From the NCBI RefSeq assembly GCF_002849615.1, contig NZ_PDNV01000006.1:186001-250000 (forward strand): a stretch of 64,000 nt of DNA, in the 5' to 3' direction. The first letter of the stretch is position 1; each line of letters opens with the position of its first letter. Of this stretch, positions 20,829-32,414 are shown piece after piece. A program made the position numbers and the translations under genes. The notes beneath the pieces were generated by a model that had not been told where the DNA came from, ran no database searches, and saw only the letters and a list, made by a program, of their open reading frames with translations. Source of the stretch: Pollutimonas nitritireducens (GTDB lineage Bacteria; Pseudomonadota; Gammaproteobacteria; Burkholderiales; Burkholderiaceae_B).

Positions 20829-21860
20829 GTGGCAACCACCAGCAAAAGAGCCCTGTGGAAGGGCGCGATTTCATTCGGACTTGTGCATATCCCTATTGCC
20901 CTGCACTCGGCGACTGCCGAGCAAGGCTTGGACTTTGACTGGCTGGACAAACGCAGCATGGATCCGGTCGGCTACAAGCGCATCAACAAGGCGACAGGCA
21001 AAGAGATCACCAAGGAAAACATTGTCAAAGGCATCGAATACGAAGACGGGCAGTACGTCGTCCTTTCTGCCGACGAGATACAGGCCGCCTATCCCAAGAC
21101 GACGCAGACGGTGGAGATAGAAGCATTTGTTCCCATTAGCGAGATCCCTTTCGTTTACCTAGAACGCCCCTATTACATCTCGCCGATCAATAAGGGAGCC
21201 AAGGTCTACGCCTTGTTGCGCGAAGTGCTGCACAAGACCAAGAAAGTCGGGGTGGCAAAAGTGGTCATCCAGACAAAGCAGCATCTGGCCATACTGATGC
21301 CTTGCGGACCAGCGCTCATTCTGAATCTATTGCGATGGGAAGACGAAATCCGGTCCTGGGAAGACTTGAACCTTCCGCCACAAGGTGTAAAAGCCGCCGG
21401 CTTGACGGATAAGGAAATGACCATGGGTGAACAGCTGGTTGCCGACATGAGCGCCAAATGGAAACCCGATTCATTCACGGATTCGTTCAAGGAACAAATC
21501 CTGCAGTTGGTGAAAGAGAAAGTCGAAGCGGGAGAAACCGAATCCGTGACCCAGCCCGATACAGAGGAAAGCGAAGGTGGCGGTGCTAAGATTCTGGACT
21601 TGACCGAAATGCTGCAGCGAAGTTTGAACAAGGGAACACGGACGCCGGCGAAAGACACCGACGCATCGAAAGCCTCAACAAAGGCCCCGGCGAAGCGCGC
21701 CTCAAAAGCGGCATTGAAGGCGACCGGCAAATCCGCTGCAAGTAAGGCGACAGCGCCTGCGCCAAAGAAAGCACCTGCCCCCGCCAAGAAGCCTGAAAAG
21801 AAAGCTGCAGCGGCAAAAAAAGATACGAAATCGAAACCTTCCGGACGAAAAGCGGCTTGA
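20829..21860 (+). CDS. ku: Bacterial Ku, non-homologous end-joining protein
   Basis: A 343-residue Ku homodimer subunit that binds DNA double-strand ends and recruits LigD. The start is GTG at 20829, placed five bases after an AAGGGG ribosome-binding site. It gives MATTSKRALWKGAISFGLVHIP, the typical Ku opening (residues 7-20). The core bridge domain runs to about residue 260. The last 80 residues are an Ala/Lys/Pro-rich tail resembling the extended basic C-termini that aid DNA binding and threading. It is only 3 bp from ligD, so the two form an operon. Confidence 0.95.
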   Translation: MATTSKRALWKGAISFGLVHIPIALHSATAEQGLDFDWLDKRSMDPVGYKRINKATGKEITKENIVKGIEYEDGQYVVLSADEIQAAYPKTTQTVEIEAFVPISEIPFVYLERPYYISPINKGAKVYALLREVLHKTKKVGVAKVVIQTKQHLAILMPCGPALILNLLRWEDEIRSWEDLNLPPQGVKAAGLTDKEMTMGEQLVADMSAKWKPDSFTDSFKEQILQLVKEKVEAGETESVTQPDTEESEGGGAKILDLTEMLQRSLNKGTRTPAKDTDASKASTKAPAKRASKAALKATGKSAASKATAPAPKKAPAPAKKPEKKAAAAKKDTKSKPSGRKAA

Positions 21861-21863
21861 CCC

Positions 21864-24344
21864 ATGGCCAAATCCGACTCCCTCGAGCGCTATAAAGCCA
21901 AACGCGACTTTTCACTGACCAGCGAACCATCCGACGGCGGGGCTGCTAACGATGCAGCGCCCTCCTTTGTGGTTCAGAAACACTGGGCGTCCCGCCTGCA
22001 CTACGATTTTCGACTGGAACTTGAAGGCACCATGAAAAGCTGGGCGGTGCCCAAGGGGCCGAGCTTCGATCCTTCCGACAAGCGGATGGCCGTCCATGTC
22101 GAGGATCACCCAATTTCCTACAACACTTTTGAAGGCACCATCCCGCCCAAGCAATATGGGGCGGGCAAGGTCATCATTTGGGATAGAGGCATTTGGGAGC
22201 CTTTGGACGACGCCGCCAGGGGCTATCGCGACGGCAAGCTCAAATTCGCGTTGCATGGCCAGAAACTGCACGGACGCTGGACACTGGTCCGCATGCACGG
22301 AAAGTCCGGAAAACAGGAACCCTGGCTGCTTATCAAGGAAAAGGACGAGTTCGCACGGGACGCATCCGAATTCAGTGTGGTCGATGAAAGGCCCGAGAGC
22401 GTGGCCGCACTGGATGATGTGTCCAGGAAGGCTGCTCTGCCGCGAAAGAAAGCAGCGGGCGCCGGCAATAAGGCGCCTATGCCTGCCACGTTCAGACCGC
22501 AGCTTGCAACCCTGGCCGACGGTCCTCCGGGCAATGCACAGGACTGGCTTTATGAAATCAAGTTTGACGGCTATCGCATACTGGCACGGATAGAGAAGAA
22601 CAGTATCCAGCTGTTCACGCGCAATGGTCACGATTGGACTTCCAAGCTGTCGCGCCTGGCCAAGGACCTGGCGGCGATGAAACTGCCGGATGGGTGGTAT
22701 GACGGTGAGATCGCTGTCAACAACGACAAGGGATTGCCCGACTTCCAACTTCTGCAAGGCGCGTTTGACAGCAATAAGACCGAAACCATCGTGTACTACC
22801 TGTTCGACCTGCCTTTCTGCAATGGCTACGACCTGCGCGAACTGCCCCTGGTCGAGCGCCGCGAAAAGCTGCGAGCGCTACTCGCGGAAGATGATTCGAA
22901 AGGGTCGGGACAGCGCAAGGTGCAGAATCCAGAGACCATCCGGTTCAGCGACACATTCGACGTGGCGGCGCGCGACATTATCGCATCGGCCTGCAAACTC
23001 GGACTCGAAGGGGTTATCGGCAAACGAAAAGACTCGCCGTATGTGTGCCGGCGATCCGCCGATTGGATCAAGCTCAAATGCAGCTTGCGCCAGGAGTTCG
23101 TGATTGGCGGTTATACCAAGCCGCAGGGGTCGCGTTCAGGCATAGGCTCCCTGCTGCTGGGCGTGCACGACGATACCGGCGCGCTGCGCTATGCTGGCAA
23201 TGTCGGCACCGGTTTCAATGCAAAGACGCTGACTGACATCCGTAAGAAACTCGACACCCTGCAGAGCGAGATCAACCCGTTCTCCACCTCCACAGGAATA
23301 GACAGGAAAGCCCAGTGGGTCGAGCCCGTATTGCTGGCTGAAGTCTCTTTCGGCCAATGGACAAATACTGGGCGCATCCGCCATTCTGTGTTTCACGGAC
23401 TGCGCACCGACAAACCCGCTGAAGCGATTACACGCGAGGACAGCATGTCGACGACGCCTTCGAAGTTGGGAAACCTTAAAATCACCAGTCCCGAACGGGT
23501 CATCGACGATTCAACGGGAATTACAAAAATCGATCTGATCCGGTACTACGCACTGGTGGCGCCTCTTATGATGGAACACCTGAAGGGCCGGCCGGTATCG
23601 CTGGTACGCGCGCCAGATGGAGTCAAGGGAGAGATATTCTTTCAAAAACATTTAGAGACCAACAAGATGACGGGTATCCGGCTTTTGCCGAAAGAACTCG
23701 ATCCCGACCACGAACCCTTGATGGAGGTGGCCACGGAGCAAGGCCTGGCCAGCGCCGCCCAGATGAACGTTATCGAGTTTCACACCTGGAACGCCGTCAA
23801 GACCCGCATAGATAAACCTGATCGCATGACATTTGACCTGGACCCCGGCACGGGTGTTGAATGGCCCGCCATGCAAGAAGCCGCTTTAGTGTTGCGGGCC
23901 TTCTTGAATGAACTTGGCTTGTCCTCTTTTGTAAAGACCAGCGGCGGGAAAGGTCTGCATGTGGTGGTACCTGTCAAGCGACGGCACGACTGGGACACCG
24001 TCAAGGATTTCTCGCATGCCATTGTGGAGCACCTTGCCCAAACACTGCCAAAACGCTATGTCGCCAAGAGCGGCCCCCGTAACCGCGTGGGAAAGATCTT
24101 TATTGATTATCTGCGCAACGGTTTCGGCGCCACGACCGCGGCAGCATGGTCGGCGCGCGCGCGCCCCGGCATGGGCGTTTCGGTTCCAATTTCCTGGGAC
24201 GAGGTGGAAAAAATAAAAAGTTCCGCACACTGGCACGTGCGAAACATTCATGAACGCCTGGATGCCGGCAACACACCCTGGAACGAATATCAGGCGAGTG
24301 CGAAGACGCTGACCGCGGCAATGAAAACGCTAGGGTTCAAATAG
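21864..24344 (+). CDS. ligD: Multifunctional NHEJ ligase LigD (phosphoesterase-ligase-polymerase)
   Basis: An 826-residue three-domain end-joining enzyme in the Pseudomonas order. Residues about 10-190 are the 3'-phosphoesterase domain (SRLHYDFRLELEG, VEDHPISYNTFEG). Residues about 210-520 are the ATP-dependent ligase domain, with adenylation motif YEIKFDGYR and the active Lys at residue 233. Residues about 540-826 are the AEP/primase-type polymerase with the metal motif FDLDPG (Asp658 and Asp660). It is coupled to ku. All key catalytic residues I can place are intact. It converges on the LysR gene with only 17 bp between them. Confidence 0.96.
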   Translation: MAKSDSLERYKAKRDFSLTSEPSDGGAANDAAPSFVVQKHWASRLHYDFRLELEGTMKSWAVPKGPSFDPSDKRMAVHVEDHPISYNTFEGTIPPKQYGAGKVIIWDRGIWEPLDDAARGYRDGKLKFALHGQKLHGRWTLVRMHGKSGKQEPWLLIKEKDEFARDASEFSVVDERPESVAALDDVSRKAALPRKKAAGAGNKAPMPATFRPQLATLADGPPGNAQDWLYEIKFDGYRILARIEKNSIQLFTRNGHDWTSKLSRLAKDLAAMKLPDGWYDGEIAVNNDKGLPDFQLLQGAFDSNKTETIVYYLFDLPFCNGYDLRELPLVERREKLRALLAEDDSKGSGQRKVQNPETIRFSDTFDVAARDIIASACKLGLEGVIGKRKDSPYVCRRSADWIKLKCSLRQEFVIGGYTKPQGSRSGIGSLLLGVHDDTGALRYAGNVGTGFNAKTLTDIRKKLDTLQSEINPFSTSTGIDRKAQWVEPVLLAEVSFGQWTNTGRIRHSVFHGLRTDKPAEAITREDSMSTTPSKLGNLKITSPERVIDDSTGITKIDLIRYYALVAPLMMEHLKGRPVSLVRAPDGVKGEIFFQKHLETNKMTGIRLLPKELDPDHEPLMEVATEQGLASAAQMNVIEFHTWNAVKTRIDKPDRMTFDLDPGTGVEWPAMQEAALVLRAFLNELGLSSFVKTSGGKGLHVVVPVKRRHDWDTVKDFSHAIVEHLAQTLPKRYVAKSGPRNRVGKIFIDYLRNGFGATTAAAWSARARPGMGVSVPISWDEVEKIKSSAHWHVRNIHERLDAGNTPWNEYQASAKTLTAAMKTLGFK

Positions 24345-24361
24345 CCGCCCGGTCTTCCGGC

Positions 24362-25273
24362 TCAGGCCCAGGTATTGATGAGAGGCGCGGCACTTGTCAA
24401 CAGGAACTCCTTGAACATTAATGCCGCCGGCGCGAGCCGCTTGGAGCGCAGATGCGCGACGTGCCAGTGGCGCACCAGTGGCAAGCCCTGGATATCCAGC
24501 AGCGCCAGATGGCCACCGGCCAATTCGCGGCGAACGGTGCGCAGCGACAGGAATGTCAAGCCCATGCCAGCCATGACCGATTGCTTAATGGATTCGTTGC
24601 TGGGCATTTCCATCACGATGCGGGGAGTGATCGCATTATCCTTGAACATACGCTCCATGGCCACGCGTGTCCCCGACCCTTTCTCGCGGACGACAAAATC
24701 CACGTCATTGAGGATATCGAGCGGTGCCTTGTTCCGTCTGGACAGGGAGTGGCCAGGCGCGCTGACTACGCCCAAGGGATTGGTTGCAAATGCCGACGAT
24801 GAACAATCGAGTACCGCTGGCACACTACCCATGATTACCAGGTCAAGTTCATTGCGCTGCAGCAGGTCCAGGATGTGTTCACGGTTGTGGATCTGAAGCG
24901 TGACGTCGACACCCGGATAGAGCCGGCGAAAGTGGACCAGCAACATCGGCACAAAATACTTCGCGGTGCCCACGATGCCCAGGTCAATTTTCCCGCGGCG
25001 CAGACCCCGCAGATCGGCAACCGTATCGTCGAGTTGACGCAATTGCGTAATGGCTGCGATGGCGAATTGCTCTACCTCGCGACCTGCCGGCGTCAAACGG
25101 ATATTTCGCCCCACCGATTCGACCAGTGCAACCCCCAGAGCGTCTTCGAGTTGCCGAAGCTGCATGGAGACCGCCGGCTGTGTGACATGAAGCGTAGCAG
25201 CCGCCTTGGACACGGACTCGGCCCGCGCGATGGCCAGGAAGGTGTCCAGCTGACGAACGGTATATCGACGCAT
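24362..25273 (-). CDS. cbbR: LysR-type regulator of the Calvin-cycle operon
   Basis: A 303-residue LysR-family protein with an N-terminal winged HTH (YTVRQLDTFLAIARAESVSK, ATLHVTQPAVSMQLRQLE) and a C-terminal periplasmic-binding-like effector domain. It is divergent from cbbL with 138 bp between the start codons, the classical cbbR position. The effector domain of CbbR proteins senses Calvin-cycle or redox metabolites such as RuBP, PEP or NADPH; which one applies here is unknown. The assignment comes mainly from context plus family resemblance. Confidence 0.88.
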   Translation of the reverse strand: MRRYTVRQLDTFLAIARAESVSKAAATLHVTQPAVSMQLRQLEDALGVALVESVGRNIRLTPAGREVEQFAIAAITQLRQLDDTVADLRGLRRGKIDLGIVGTAKYFVPMLLVHFRRLYPGVDVTLQIHNREHILDLLQRNELDLVIMGSVPAVLDCSSSAFATNPLGVVSAPGHSLSRRNKAPLDILNDVDFVVREKGSGTRVAMERMFKDNAITPRIVMEMPSNESIKQSVMAGMGLTFLSLRTVRRELAGGHLALLDIQGLPLVRHWHVAHLRSKRLAPAALMFKEFLLTSAAPLINTWA

Positions 25274-25314
25274 GGCATTCCATAAGCAATAGCTGATCTA
25301 TTCAGCATGAATTC

Positions 25315-26875
<1,561 letters not shown>

Positions 26876-26930
26876 GCAAGGTCCGTACCACCTGCGGCTA
26901 CGGCCATCATCCGATACACAAGGGGACAAC

Positions 26931-27350
26931 ATGCGTATTACACAAGGTACTTTCTCATTCCTGCCGGACCTGACCAATGTCCAGATCAGCAGTCAAATCC
27001 AGTACTGCCTCGACAACGGCTGGGCTGTAGGAATTGAATACACGGACGACCCTCACCCACGCAACACGTATTGGGAAATGTTCGGCATGCCCATGTTCGA
27101 CATTAGGGACGCGGTCGCCATCATGCAAGAAATCGAAAACGCGCGCCAGACCTTTCCAGGACATTACATCCGTGTCACGGCGTTCGACTCGACCCATACA
27201 GTAGAGTCGGTGGTGATATCGTTCATGGTGAACCGGCCATCCGTCGAAGCGAGCTTCCGGATGGTGCGCCAGGAAGCCGACGGCCGGAGAATCCGCTACA
27301 GCATCGAACCGGGGAGCCTGACATGCCAGACACCTTCGACGCCACATTGA
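26931..27350 (+). CDS. cbbS: RuBisCO small subunit, red type
   Basis: A 139-residue small subunit from ATG 26931 with a GGGGAC ribosome-binding site. It begins [19 protein letters not shown], and [11 protein letters not shown] is the conserved core. Red-type small subunits are longer than green ones because of a C-terminal beta-hairpin that fills the central channel; the length here agrees. The last nine codons overlap the start of cbbX by 28 bp in another frame, an unusually long overlap that couples their translation. The gap to cbbL is 55 bp. Confidence 0.96.
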   Translation: MRITQGTFSFLPDLTNVQISSQIQYCLDNGWAVGIEYTDDPHPRNTYWEMFGMPMFDIRDAVAIMQEIENARQTFPGHYIRVTAFDSTHTVESVVISFMVNRPSVEASFRMVRQEADGRRIRYSIEPGSLTCQTPSTPH

Positions 27351-28237
27351 CATTGGAAGACAACGACGCCGCCTCGCCGTTGCGGGATTCCGGCATACTC
27401 GATTTGCTGGCACAGCTCGATGAGGAACTGATCGGCTTGGCACCGGTCAAGGCGCGCATTCGCGACATTGCTGCGCTGCTGCTGGTTGACAAGTTGCGCG
27501 CCCAGCGTGGCTACAACACCGGCGCACCGAGCTTGCATATGAGCTTCACCGGCAACCCTGGTACAGGAAAAACCACTGTTGCGCTGCGCATGGCGGAAAT
27601 CCTGCATCGCCTCGGACACCTGCGTAGAGGTCATTTGGTGGCGGTGACACGCGACGATCTCGTTGGTCAGTACATCGGACACACCGCACCAAAGACGCGG
27701 GAAGTCCTTAAGAAAGCAATGGGCGGCGTCCTGTTCATCGATGAAGCGTATTACCTTTACCGCCCAGAGAACGAGCGCGACTATGGACAGGAGGCCATCG
27801 AAATTCTGCTGCAAGTCATGGAGAACAATCGCGACGACCTCGTGGTGATATTTGCAGGTTATAAAAATCGTATGGACACGTTCTTCAGTTCAAATCCGGG
27901 AATGTCGTCCAGGGTGGCACACCACATTGACTTTCCTGATTATCAACCGGACGAATTGCAGCAGATTGCCACCTTGATGCTCGATACGATGCAATATCGG
28001 TTTGATGCCGAGGCCAGGAACGTTTTCGCGGACTATATCGGGCGGCGAATGGCTCAGCCCCACTTTGCTAATGCACGTAGCGTGCGCAATGCGTTAGATC
28101 GCGCGCGGCTGCGACACGCCTCCCGCCTGATGCAGACAGACAGCACGCTCAGCGACGAAGCCTTGCAGACCATCGTTGCCGCTGATCTATTGGCAAGCCG
28201 AGTCTTCGACACGGATACCGGCCAGCCGGCCGAATGA
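27323..28237 (+). CDS. cbbX: Red-type RuBisCO activase CbbX
   Basis: A 304-residue AAA+ ATPase that remodels inhibited red-type RuBisCO by transiently pulling the large-subunit C-terminus. The Walker A motif [18 protein letters not shown] is near residue 73. Walker B appears in [15 protein letters not shown], and the following AAA+ motifs are intact. The pore-loop region [17 protein letters not shown] matches CbbX. The start lies inside cbbS with a GGGAG sequence before it. Its presence confirms that the RuBisCO is red type. Confidence 0.96.
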   Translation: MPDTFDATLTLEDNDAASPLRDSGILDLLAQLDEELIGLAPVKARIRDIAALLLVDKLRAQRGYNTGAPSLHMSFTGNPGTGKTTVALRMAEILHRLGHLRRGHLVAVTRDDLVGQYIGHTAPKTREVLKKAMGGVLFIDEAYYLYRPENERDYGQEAIEILLQVMENNRDDLVVIFAGYKNRMDTFFSSNPGMSSRVAHHIDFPDYQPDELQQIATLMLDTMQYRFDAEARNVFADYIGRRMAQPHFANARSVRNALDRARLRHASRLMQTDSTLSDEALQTIVAADLLASRVFDTDTGQPAE

Positions 28238-28259
28238 TATTGATTCTGGAGGCAGGCAA

Positions 28260-29342
28260 ATGAAAAACGATAACCGTATGACCTTGACTCAGTTCCTGAT
28301 TGAGGAAAGACGCCGCTTTCCTCAGGCCGCGGGCGATTTCAACAGTCTCATCCTGAACGTCGCCCTAGTGTGCAAACGCATCGCTGGTCACGTCGCGGCG
28401 GGGGAACTGGGCGGTATGATGGGCAGTGCATCGGCCACCAATGTTCAAGGAGAAGAACAGAAAAAGCTCGACGTCGTCAGCAACGACCTATTCGTCCAGG
28501 GTAATAACTGGGGCGGCTATCTTGCCGGCATGGTGTCCGAGGAAATGGACCTCCCCTACCACATCCCGGACCACTATGACCGGGGGCCCTACCTCCTGCT
28601 CTTCGACCCGCTTGACGGGTCTTCCAATATTGATATAAACATTTCGGTCGGCAGCATCTTCTCGGTATTGCGCGCAGCGGCAACGGACCGCCCGCCGACC
28701 GAACAGGATTTCCTGCAACCTGGAAAGAACCAGGTGGCAGCGGGTTATGCGCTTTATGGCCCCTGCACCATGTTCGTGCTGTCGGTCGGATCGGGCGTCC
28801 ATGGCTTCACCTTATGTCCCCAGCTCGGTGAGTTTATGTTGACCCACCCGAATATGAAAATACCACCCGAAACGCAGGAATTTGCGATCAATGCATCCAA
28901 CGGCCGTTTCTGGGAGGATCCCGTGCGCCGTTATGTGGATGAATGCATCGCCGGAAAAAGCGGAATACGGGGTAAAGACTTCAATATGCGCTGGATCGCC
29001 TCGATGGTGGCGGATGCCCACCGCATTCTCATGCGCGGCGGGGTATTCCTTTACCCGCGCGATACCAAAGACCCGGCCAAGGCGGGCCGATTGCGCCTGC
29101 TGTACGAAGCCAATCCCATCGGCTACCTGATCGAACAGGCAGGCGGAAGGGCAAGTTGCGGCGGCCATCCCGTACTTGAAGTGAAGCCCACTGACATACA
29201 TCAGCGCATAGGCTTGGTATTTGGGTCGAAGAAAGAAGTTGAACGGATAGAGGATTATCACGCCCATCCGCGTGAAGAGGCATCCAGCAATCCACTATTC
29301 CATGCCAGCAGCCTGTTCCGGGTCGCGGAAAGCCAGGCCTGA
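28260..29342 (+). CDS. cbbF: Fructose-1,6-bisphosphatase class I (Calvin-cycle copy)
   Basis: A 360-residue class I fructose-1,6-bisphosphatase from ATG 28260, with a TGGAGG ribosome-binding site. The metal/substrate motif LLLFDPLDGSSNIDINISVGSIF (described in parts: FDPLDGSSNID) is intact, as are the Glu ligands upstream (SEEMDLPYHIP). The C-terminal sugar-phosphate site appears near LRLLYEANPIGYLIEQAGG. It regenerates fructose-6-phosphate in the Calvin cycle and may also act in gluconeogenesis. It lies 22 bp after cbbX within the operon. An open frame extends upstream into cbbX, but the chosen start has the ribosome-binding site. Confidence 0.95.
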   Translation: MKNDNRMTLTQFLIEERRRFPQAAGDFNSLILNVALVCKRIAGHVAAGELGGMMGSASATNVQGEEQKKLDVVSNDLFVQGNNWGGYLAGMVSEEMDLPYHIPDHYDRGPYLLLFDPLDGSSNIDINISVGSIFSVLRAAATDRPPTEQDFLQPGKNQVAAGYALYGPCTMFVLSVGSGVHGFTLCPQLGEFMLTHPNMKIPPETQEFAINASNGRFWEDPVRRYVDECIAGKSGIRGKDFNMRWIASMVADAHRILMRGGVFLYPRDTKDPAKAGRLRLLYEANPIGYLIEQAGGRASCGGHPVLEVKPTDIHQRIGLVFGSKKEVERIEDYHAHPREEASSNPLFHASSLFRVAESQA

Positions 29343-29395
29343 CCTCGGTGCCGAGCTCAGGAGCACCTCCATCTTTTCATTTCTGAGGCATCTTC

Positions 29396-30289
29396 ATGTC
29401 AGAACGATTTCCCATTATTGCCATAACCGGATCATCCGGAGCGGGCACGACATCAGTGACCCGGACGTTCGAAAACATATTCCGACGCGAGAAAATAAGC
29501 GCTGCAATGATCGAGGGTGACAGTTTTCACCGCTACGATCGAAATGAAATGAGTGAGCGCCTTGCCGCGGCAGAGAAGGAACACACGAATTTCAGCCACT
29601 TCGGTCCTACCACCAATCTGTTCGCCGAACTGGAAGATCTATTCAGCACTTATGGTGAAACGGGAACAGGCATGCGGCGTAAATACCTGCACGATCCGGA
29701 CGAAGCGGCACCTTACCAGCAGCCGCCGGGAACCTTTACACCTTGGGAATCGCTTGCCCCCGATACCGATCTGCTGTTCTACGAAGGACTGCATGGGGCG
29801 GTGGTGTACGGCGATATCAATATCGCCCGCCATCCCGATCTGCTTATCGGCGTCGTGCCGGTCATCAACCTGGAATGGATACAGAAACTGTGGCGCGACA
29901 AGTCAAAGCGGGGCTACTCCACGGAAGCCGTAACTGACACTATCCTGCGGCGCATGCCCGACTACGTGAACTACATTTGCCCCCAATTTGCCCTCACCCA
30001 TGTCAATTTCCAACGAGTGCCGTGCGTGGACACATCAAATCCGTTCATCGCCCGGGACATTCCCGCGCCGGACGAGAGCTTTGTCGTGATCCGATTTGCA
30101 AATCCTAAAGGAATCGACTTTCAATATTTGCTGAACATGATCAATGACTCGTTCATGTCGCGCGCCAATACCATAGTGGTTCCCGGAGGGAAAATGGAAT
30201 TGGCGATGCAACTGATCTTCACGCCCTTCGTGTGGCGCATGATGGAGCGCAAGAAGCGCGTAAGCCAGGCCGCGCTGGAAATGAACTGA
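29396..30289 (+). CDS. cbbP: Phosphoribulokinase
   Basis: A 297-residue proteobacterial-type phosphoribulokinase that makes ribulose-1,5-bisphosphate from ribulose-5-phosphate. The P-loop is AITGSSGAGTTSVTRTFE near residue 12. The substrate segments DSFHRYDR and FSHFGPTTNLF are intact, as is YEGLHGAVVYGDINIARHPD, with the catalytic-region Asp/His. It is the last gene of the cbb operon, 53 bp after cbbF. No transketolase, phosphoglycolate phosphatase or aldolase gene follows, so those steps must be encoded elsewhere. Confidence 0.96.
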   Translation: MSERFPIIAITGSSGAGTTSVTRTFENIFRREKISAAMIEGDSFHRYDRNEMSERLAAAEKEHTNFSHFGPTTNLFAELEDLFSTYGETGTGMRRKYLHDPDEAAPYQQPPGTFTPWESLAPDTDLLFYEGLHGAVVYGDINIARHPDLLIGVVPVINLEWIQKLWRDKSKRGYSTEAVTDTILRRMPDYVNYICPQFALTHVNFQRVPCVDTSNPFIARDIPAPDESFVVIRFANPKGIDFQYLLNMINDSFMSRANTIVVPGGKMELAMQLIFTPFVWRMMERKKRVSQAALEMN

Positions 30290-30309
30290 CGCGGCCTTCA
30301 GATGCCGGA

Positions 30310-31149
30310 CTACAGGTGGGCGGAATGATGCCGCAGGTGATCCTCGATGAAGGTGGCAATGAAGAAGTAGCTATGGTCGTAACCTGGCTGCATGCGCAGG
30401 TTCAATCGGACATTCGCCTCGTTGCAGGCGGCTGTCAGCAGTTCGGGCTTCAGTTGCTCCTGGAGAAACTGGTCGGCCGTACCCTGGTCGACCAGCAACT
30501 CAGGACCAGCCCACCCCTGCTTCTGGATCAACAACGTGGCATCGTAATCCGCCCACGAAGCACGATCGCTGCCAAGGTACCCGGTCAGCGCCTTCTCACC
30601 CCACGGACACCGTGTAGGCGATACGATGGGTGAAAAGGCAGAGATGGTCTTGAACTGGTCTGGATTTTTCAGACCGATTGTCAGTGCGCCGTGCCCGCCC
30701 ATGGAATGTCCGAAGATACCCGCACGCGTGGCATCGACTGCAAATTCGTCCGCAATAAGGTCGAAAAATTCCTTGGTGATATACGAATACATGCGATAGC
30801 CTTTGGACCACGGGGCTTCTGTCGCGTCGACATAGAAGCCGGCTCCGACACCAAAGTCGTAGCTTTCGGACTCTCCGGGGTAATTCAGCCCGCGCGGACT
30901 CGTGTCGGGCGTCACGATCGCAATACCGAGCTCAGCGGCCACGCGTTGCGCGCCGGCCTTGACGATGAAATTTTCTTCGGTGCAAGTAAGGCCCGACAAC
31001 CAGAACACGACAGGCACAGGGGCTTTTTCTGCTGCTGGAGGCAGGTACACGCCAAAGCGCATGGTGCAGCTGGTCTCGGTGGATTCATGGCTGTACACAC
31101 CCTGCGTTCCACCAAAGCTTTTGTTTTGCGTTAGGGTTTTCATGGTCAT
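30310..31149 (-). CDS. fghA: S-formylglutathione hydrolase
   Basis: About 279 residues from ATG 31149 (GGAACG upstream), start MTMKTLTQNKSFGGTQ. It is an alpha/beta hydrolase of the esterase D family that hydrolyses S-formylglutathione to formate and glutathione. The nucleophile elbow GIFGHSMGGHGALTIG holds the catalytic Ser, and the catalytic Asp/His region appears late in the protein (DQGTADQFL, GYDHSYFFI). It follows adhI by 84 bp, with a hairpin in the gap. It is the last step of GSH-dependent formaldehyde oxidation and converges on the cbb operon. Confidence 0.95.
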   Translation of the reverse strand: MTMKTLTQNKSFGGTQGVYSHESTETSCTMRFGVYLPPAAEKAPVPVVFWLSGLTCTEENFIVKAGAQRVAAELGIAIVTPDTSPRGLNYPGESESYDFGVGAGFYVDATEAPWSKGYRMYSYITKEFFDLIADEFAVDATRAGIFGHSMGGHGALTIGLKNPDQFKTISAFSPIVSPTRCPWGEKALTGYLGSDRASWADYDATLLIQKQGWAGPELLVDQGTADQFLQEQLKPELLTAACNEANVRLNLRMQPGYDHSYFFIATFIEDHLRHHSAHL

Positions 31150-31184
31150 TTTTTCGTTCCGTTTTTGTGGCCAATAAGAAAATA

Positions 31185-31216
31185 GCCCATATGACGCGGC
31201 AACGCGGCATATGGGC
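31185..31216 (-). terminator. Intergenic hairpin / possible attenuator between adhI and fghA
   Basis: GCCCATATG and CATATGGGC form a perfect 9-bp stem around a 14-nt loop. On the minus strand it is followed by the T-rich TATTTTCTTATT. It lies between two genes of one operon, so it may reduce read-through or stabilise the upstream message rather than end transcription fully. Confidence 0.5.
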
Positions 31217-31233
31217 CCCATGGAGATGTCAGG

Positions 31234-32343
31234 TCAGAAGGTGACGACGGATCGAATGGACGTACCGTCTTTCATCAACTGGAAAGCATCGTTGATCTTG
31301 TCGATCGGCATAACGTGCGTAATGAGATCATCGATATTGATCTTTCCCTCCATGTACCAGTCAACGATCTTGGGCACATCCGTGCGACCACGAGCACCGC
31401 CAAAGGCCGACCCTTGCCACACGCGGCCGGTCACCAATTGGAATGGCCGCGTTGCGATCTCCTGTCCGGCTCCAGCGACGCCAATAATCGTGCTTTTGCC
31501 CCAGCCTTTATGGGCGCACTCAAGGGCCTGCCGCATGAGCTTGACGTTGCCGATGCATTCGAATGTATGGTCGGCGCCGCCTTTTGTGAGTCCGACCAGA
31601 TACTGAACGAGATCCCCTTCCACTTCTTTCGAGTTCACGAAATGGGTAAGGCCGAACTTGCGGGCAAGCGCTTCGCGGGCCGGATTAATGTCGACCCCTA
31701 CGATCATGTCGGCGCCCGCGATGCGCGCACCCTGGATCACATTCAAGCCGATGCCGCCGAGACCGAAAACAATGACATTGTCGCCCGGCTGGACCTTCGC
31801 CGTATTGATGACAGCCCCAATGCCCGTGGTAACACCGCAGCCGATATAGCAAACTTTTTCAAATGGCGCATCTTCGCGGATTTTAGCAAGCGCGATCTCG
31901 GGTACGACCGTATAGTTGGAGAAGGTCGATGTACCCATGTAATGGAGCACCTCCTTGCCTCCCATCTTGAAACGACTGGTACCGTCCGGCATCACGCCGC
32001 GCCCCTGCGTTTCACGTATGGCCTGGCACAGATTGGTCTTGCGCGATAGGCAGTAGGAGCATGTCCGGCATTCGGGCGTATACAAGGGGATCACGTGGTC
32101 GCCCGGTTTCAGCGTAGTAACTCCGGCGCCTACCTCTACGACCACGCCGGCTCCTTCGTGACCCAGTATGGCTGGAAACAACCCTTCCGGATCATCGCCC
32201 GAAAGCGTGAACAAATCGGTGTGGCATACCCCCGACGCCTTGATCTCGACGAGGACTTCGCCGGCACGCGGTCCCTCAAGCTGTACGGTTTCGATAGTAA
32301 GCGGAGCGCCGGCCTTGGTGGCTACTGCTGCACGTACGTCCAT
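31234..32343 (-). CDS. adhI: S-(hydroxymethyl)glutathione dehydrogenase (class III alcohol dehydrogenase)
   Basis: A 369-residue zinc alcohol dehydrogenase from ATG 32343, after AAAGGA. It oxidises S-hydroxymethylglutathione to S-formylglutathione with NAD+. The catalytic zinc site is in [13 protein letters not shown] and [12 protein letters not shown]. The structural zinc Cys cluster is [15 protein letters not shown]. The nucleotide fold is [19 protein letters not shown]. The class III signature is strong throughout. It sits between gfa (71 bp upstream) and fghA. Together these three genes detoxify and oxidise formaldehyde produced by methanol dehydrogenase. An upstream extension of 20 codons has no family resemblance. 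Confidence 0.95.
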   Translation of the reverse strand: MDVRAAVATKAGAPLTIETVQLEGPRAGEVLVEIKASGVCHTDLFTLSGDDPEGLFPAILGHEGAGVVVEVGAGVTTLKPGDHVIPLYTPECRTCSYCLSRKTNLCQAIRETQGRGVMPDGTSRFKMGGKEVLHYMGTSTFSNYTVVPEIALAKIREDAPFEKVCYIGCGVTTGIGAVINTAKVQPGDNVIVFGLGGIGLNVIQGARIAGADMIVGVDINPAREALARKFGLTHFVNSKEVEGDLVQYLVGLTKGGADHTFECIGNVKLMRQALECAHKGWGKSTIIGVAGAGQEIATRPFQLVTGRVWQGSAFGGARGRTDVPKIVDWYMEGKINIDDLITHVMPIDKINDAFQLMKDGTSIRSVVTF

Positions 32344-32414
32344 GTGTATAGATCCTTTTGTTGAATTGGCCTTGCGAAGCGGCATAGCCGCTCCTTCGAG
32401 CATAAAGCATGAGC

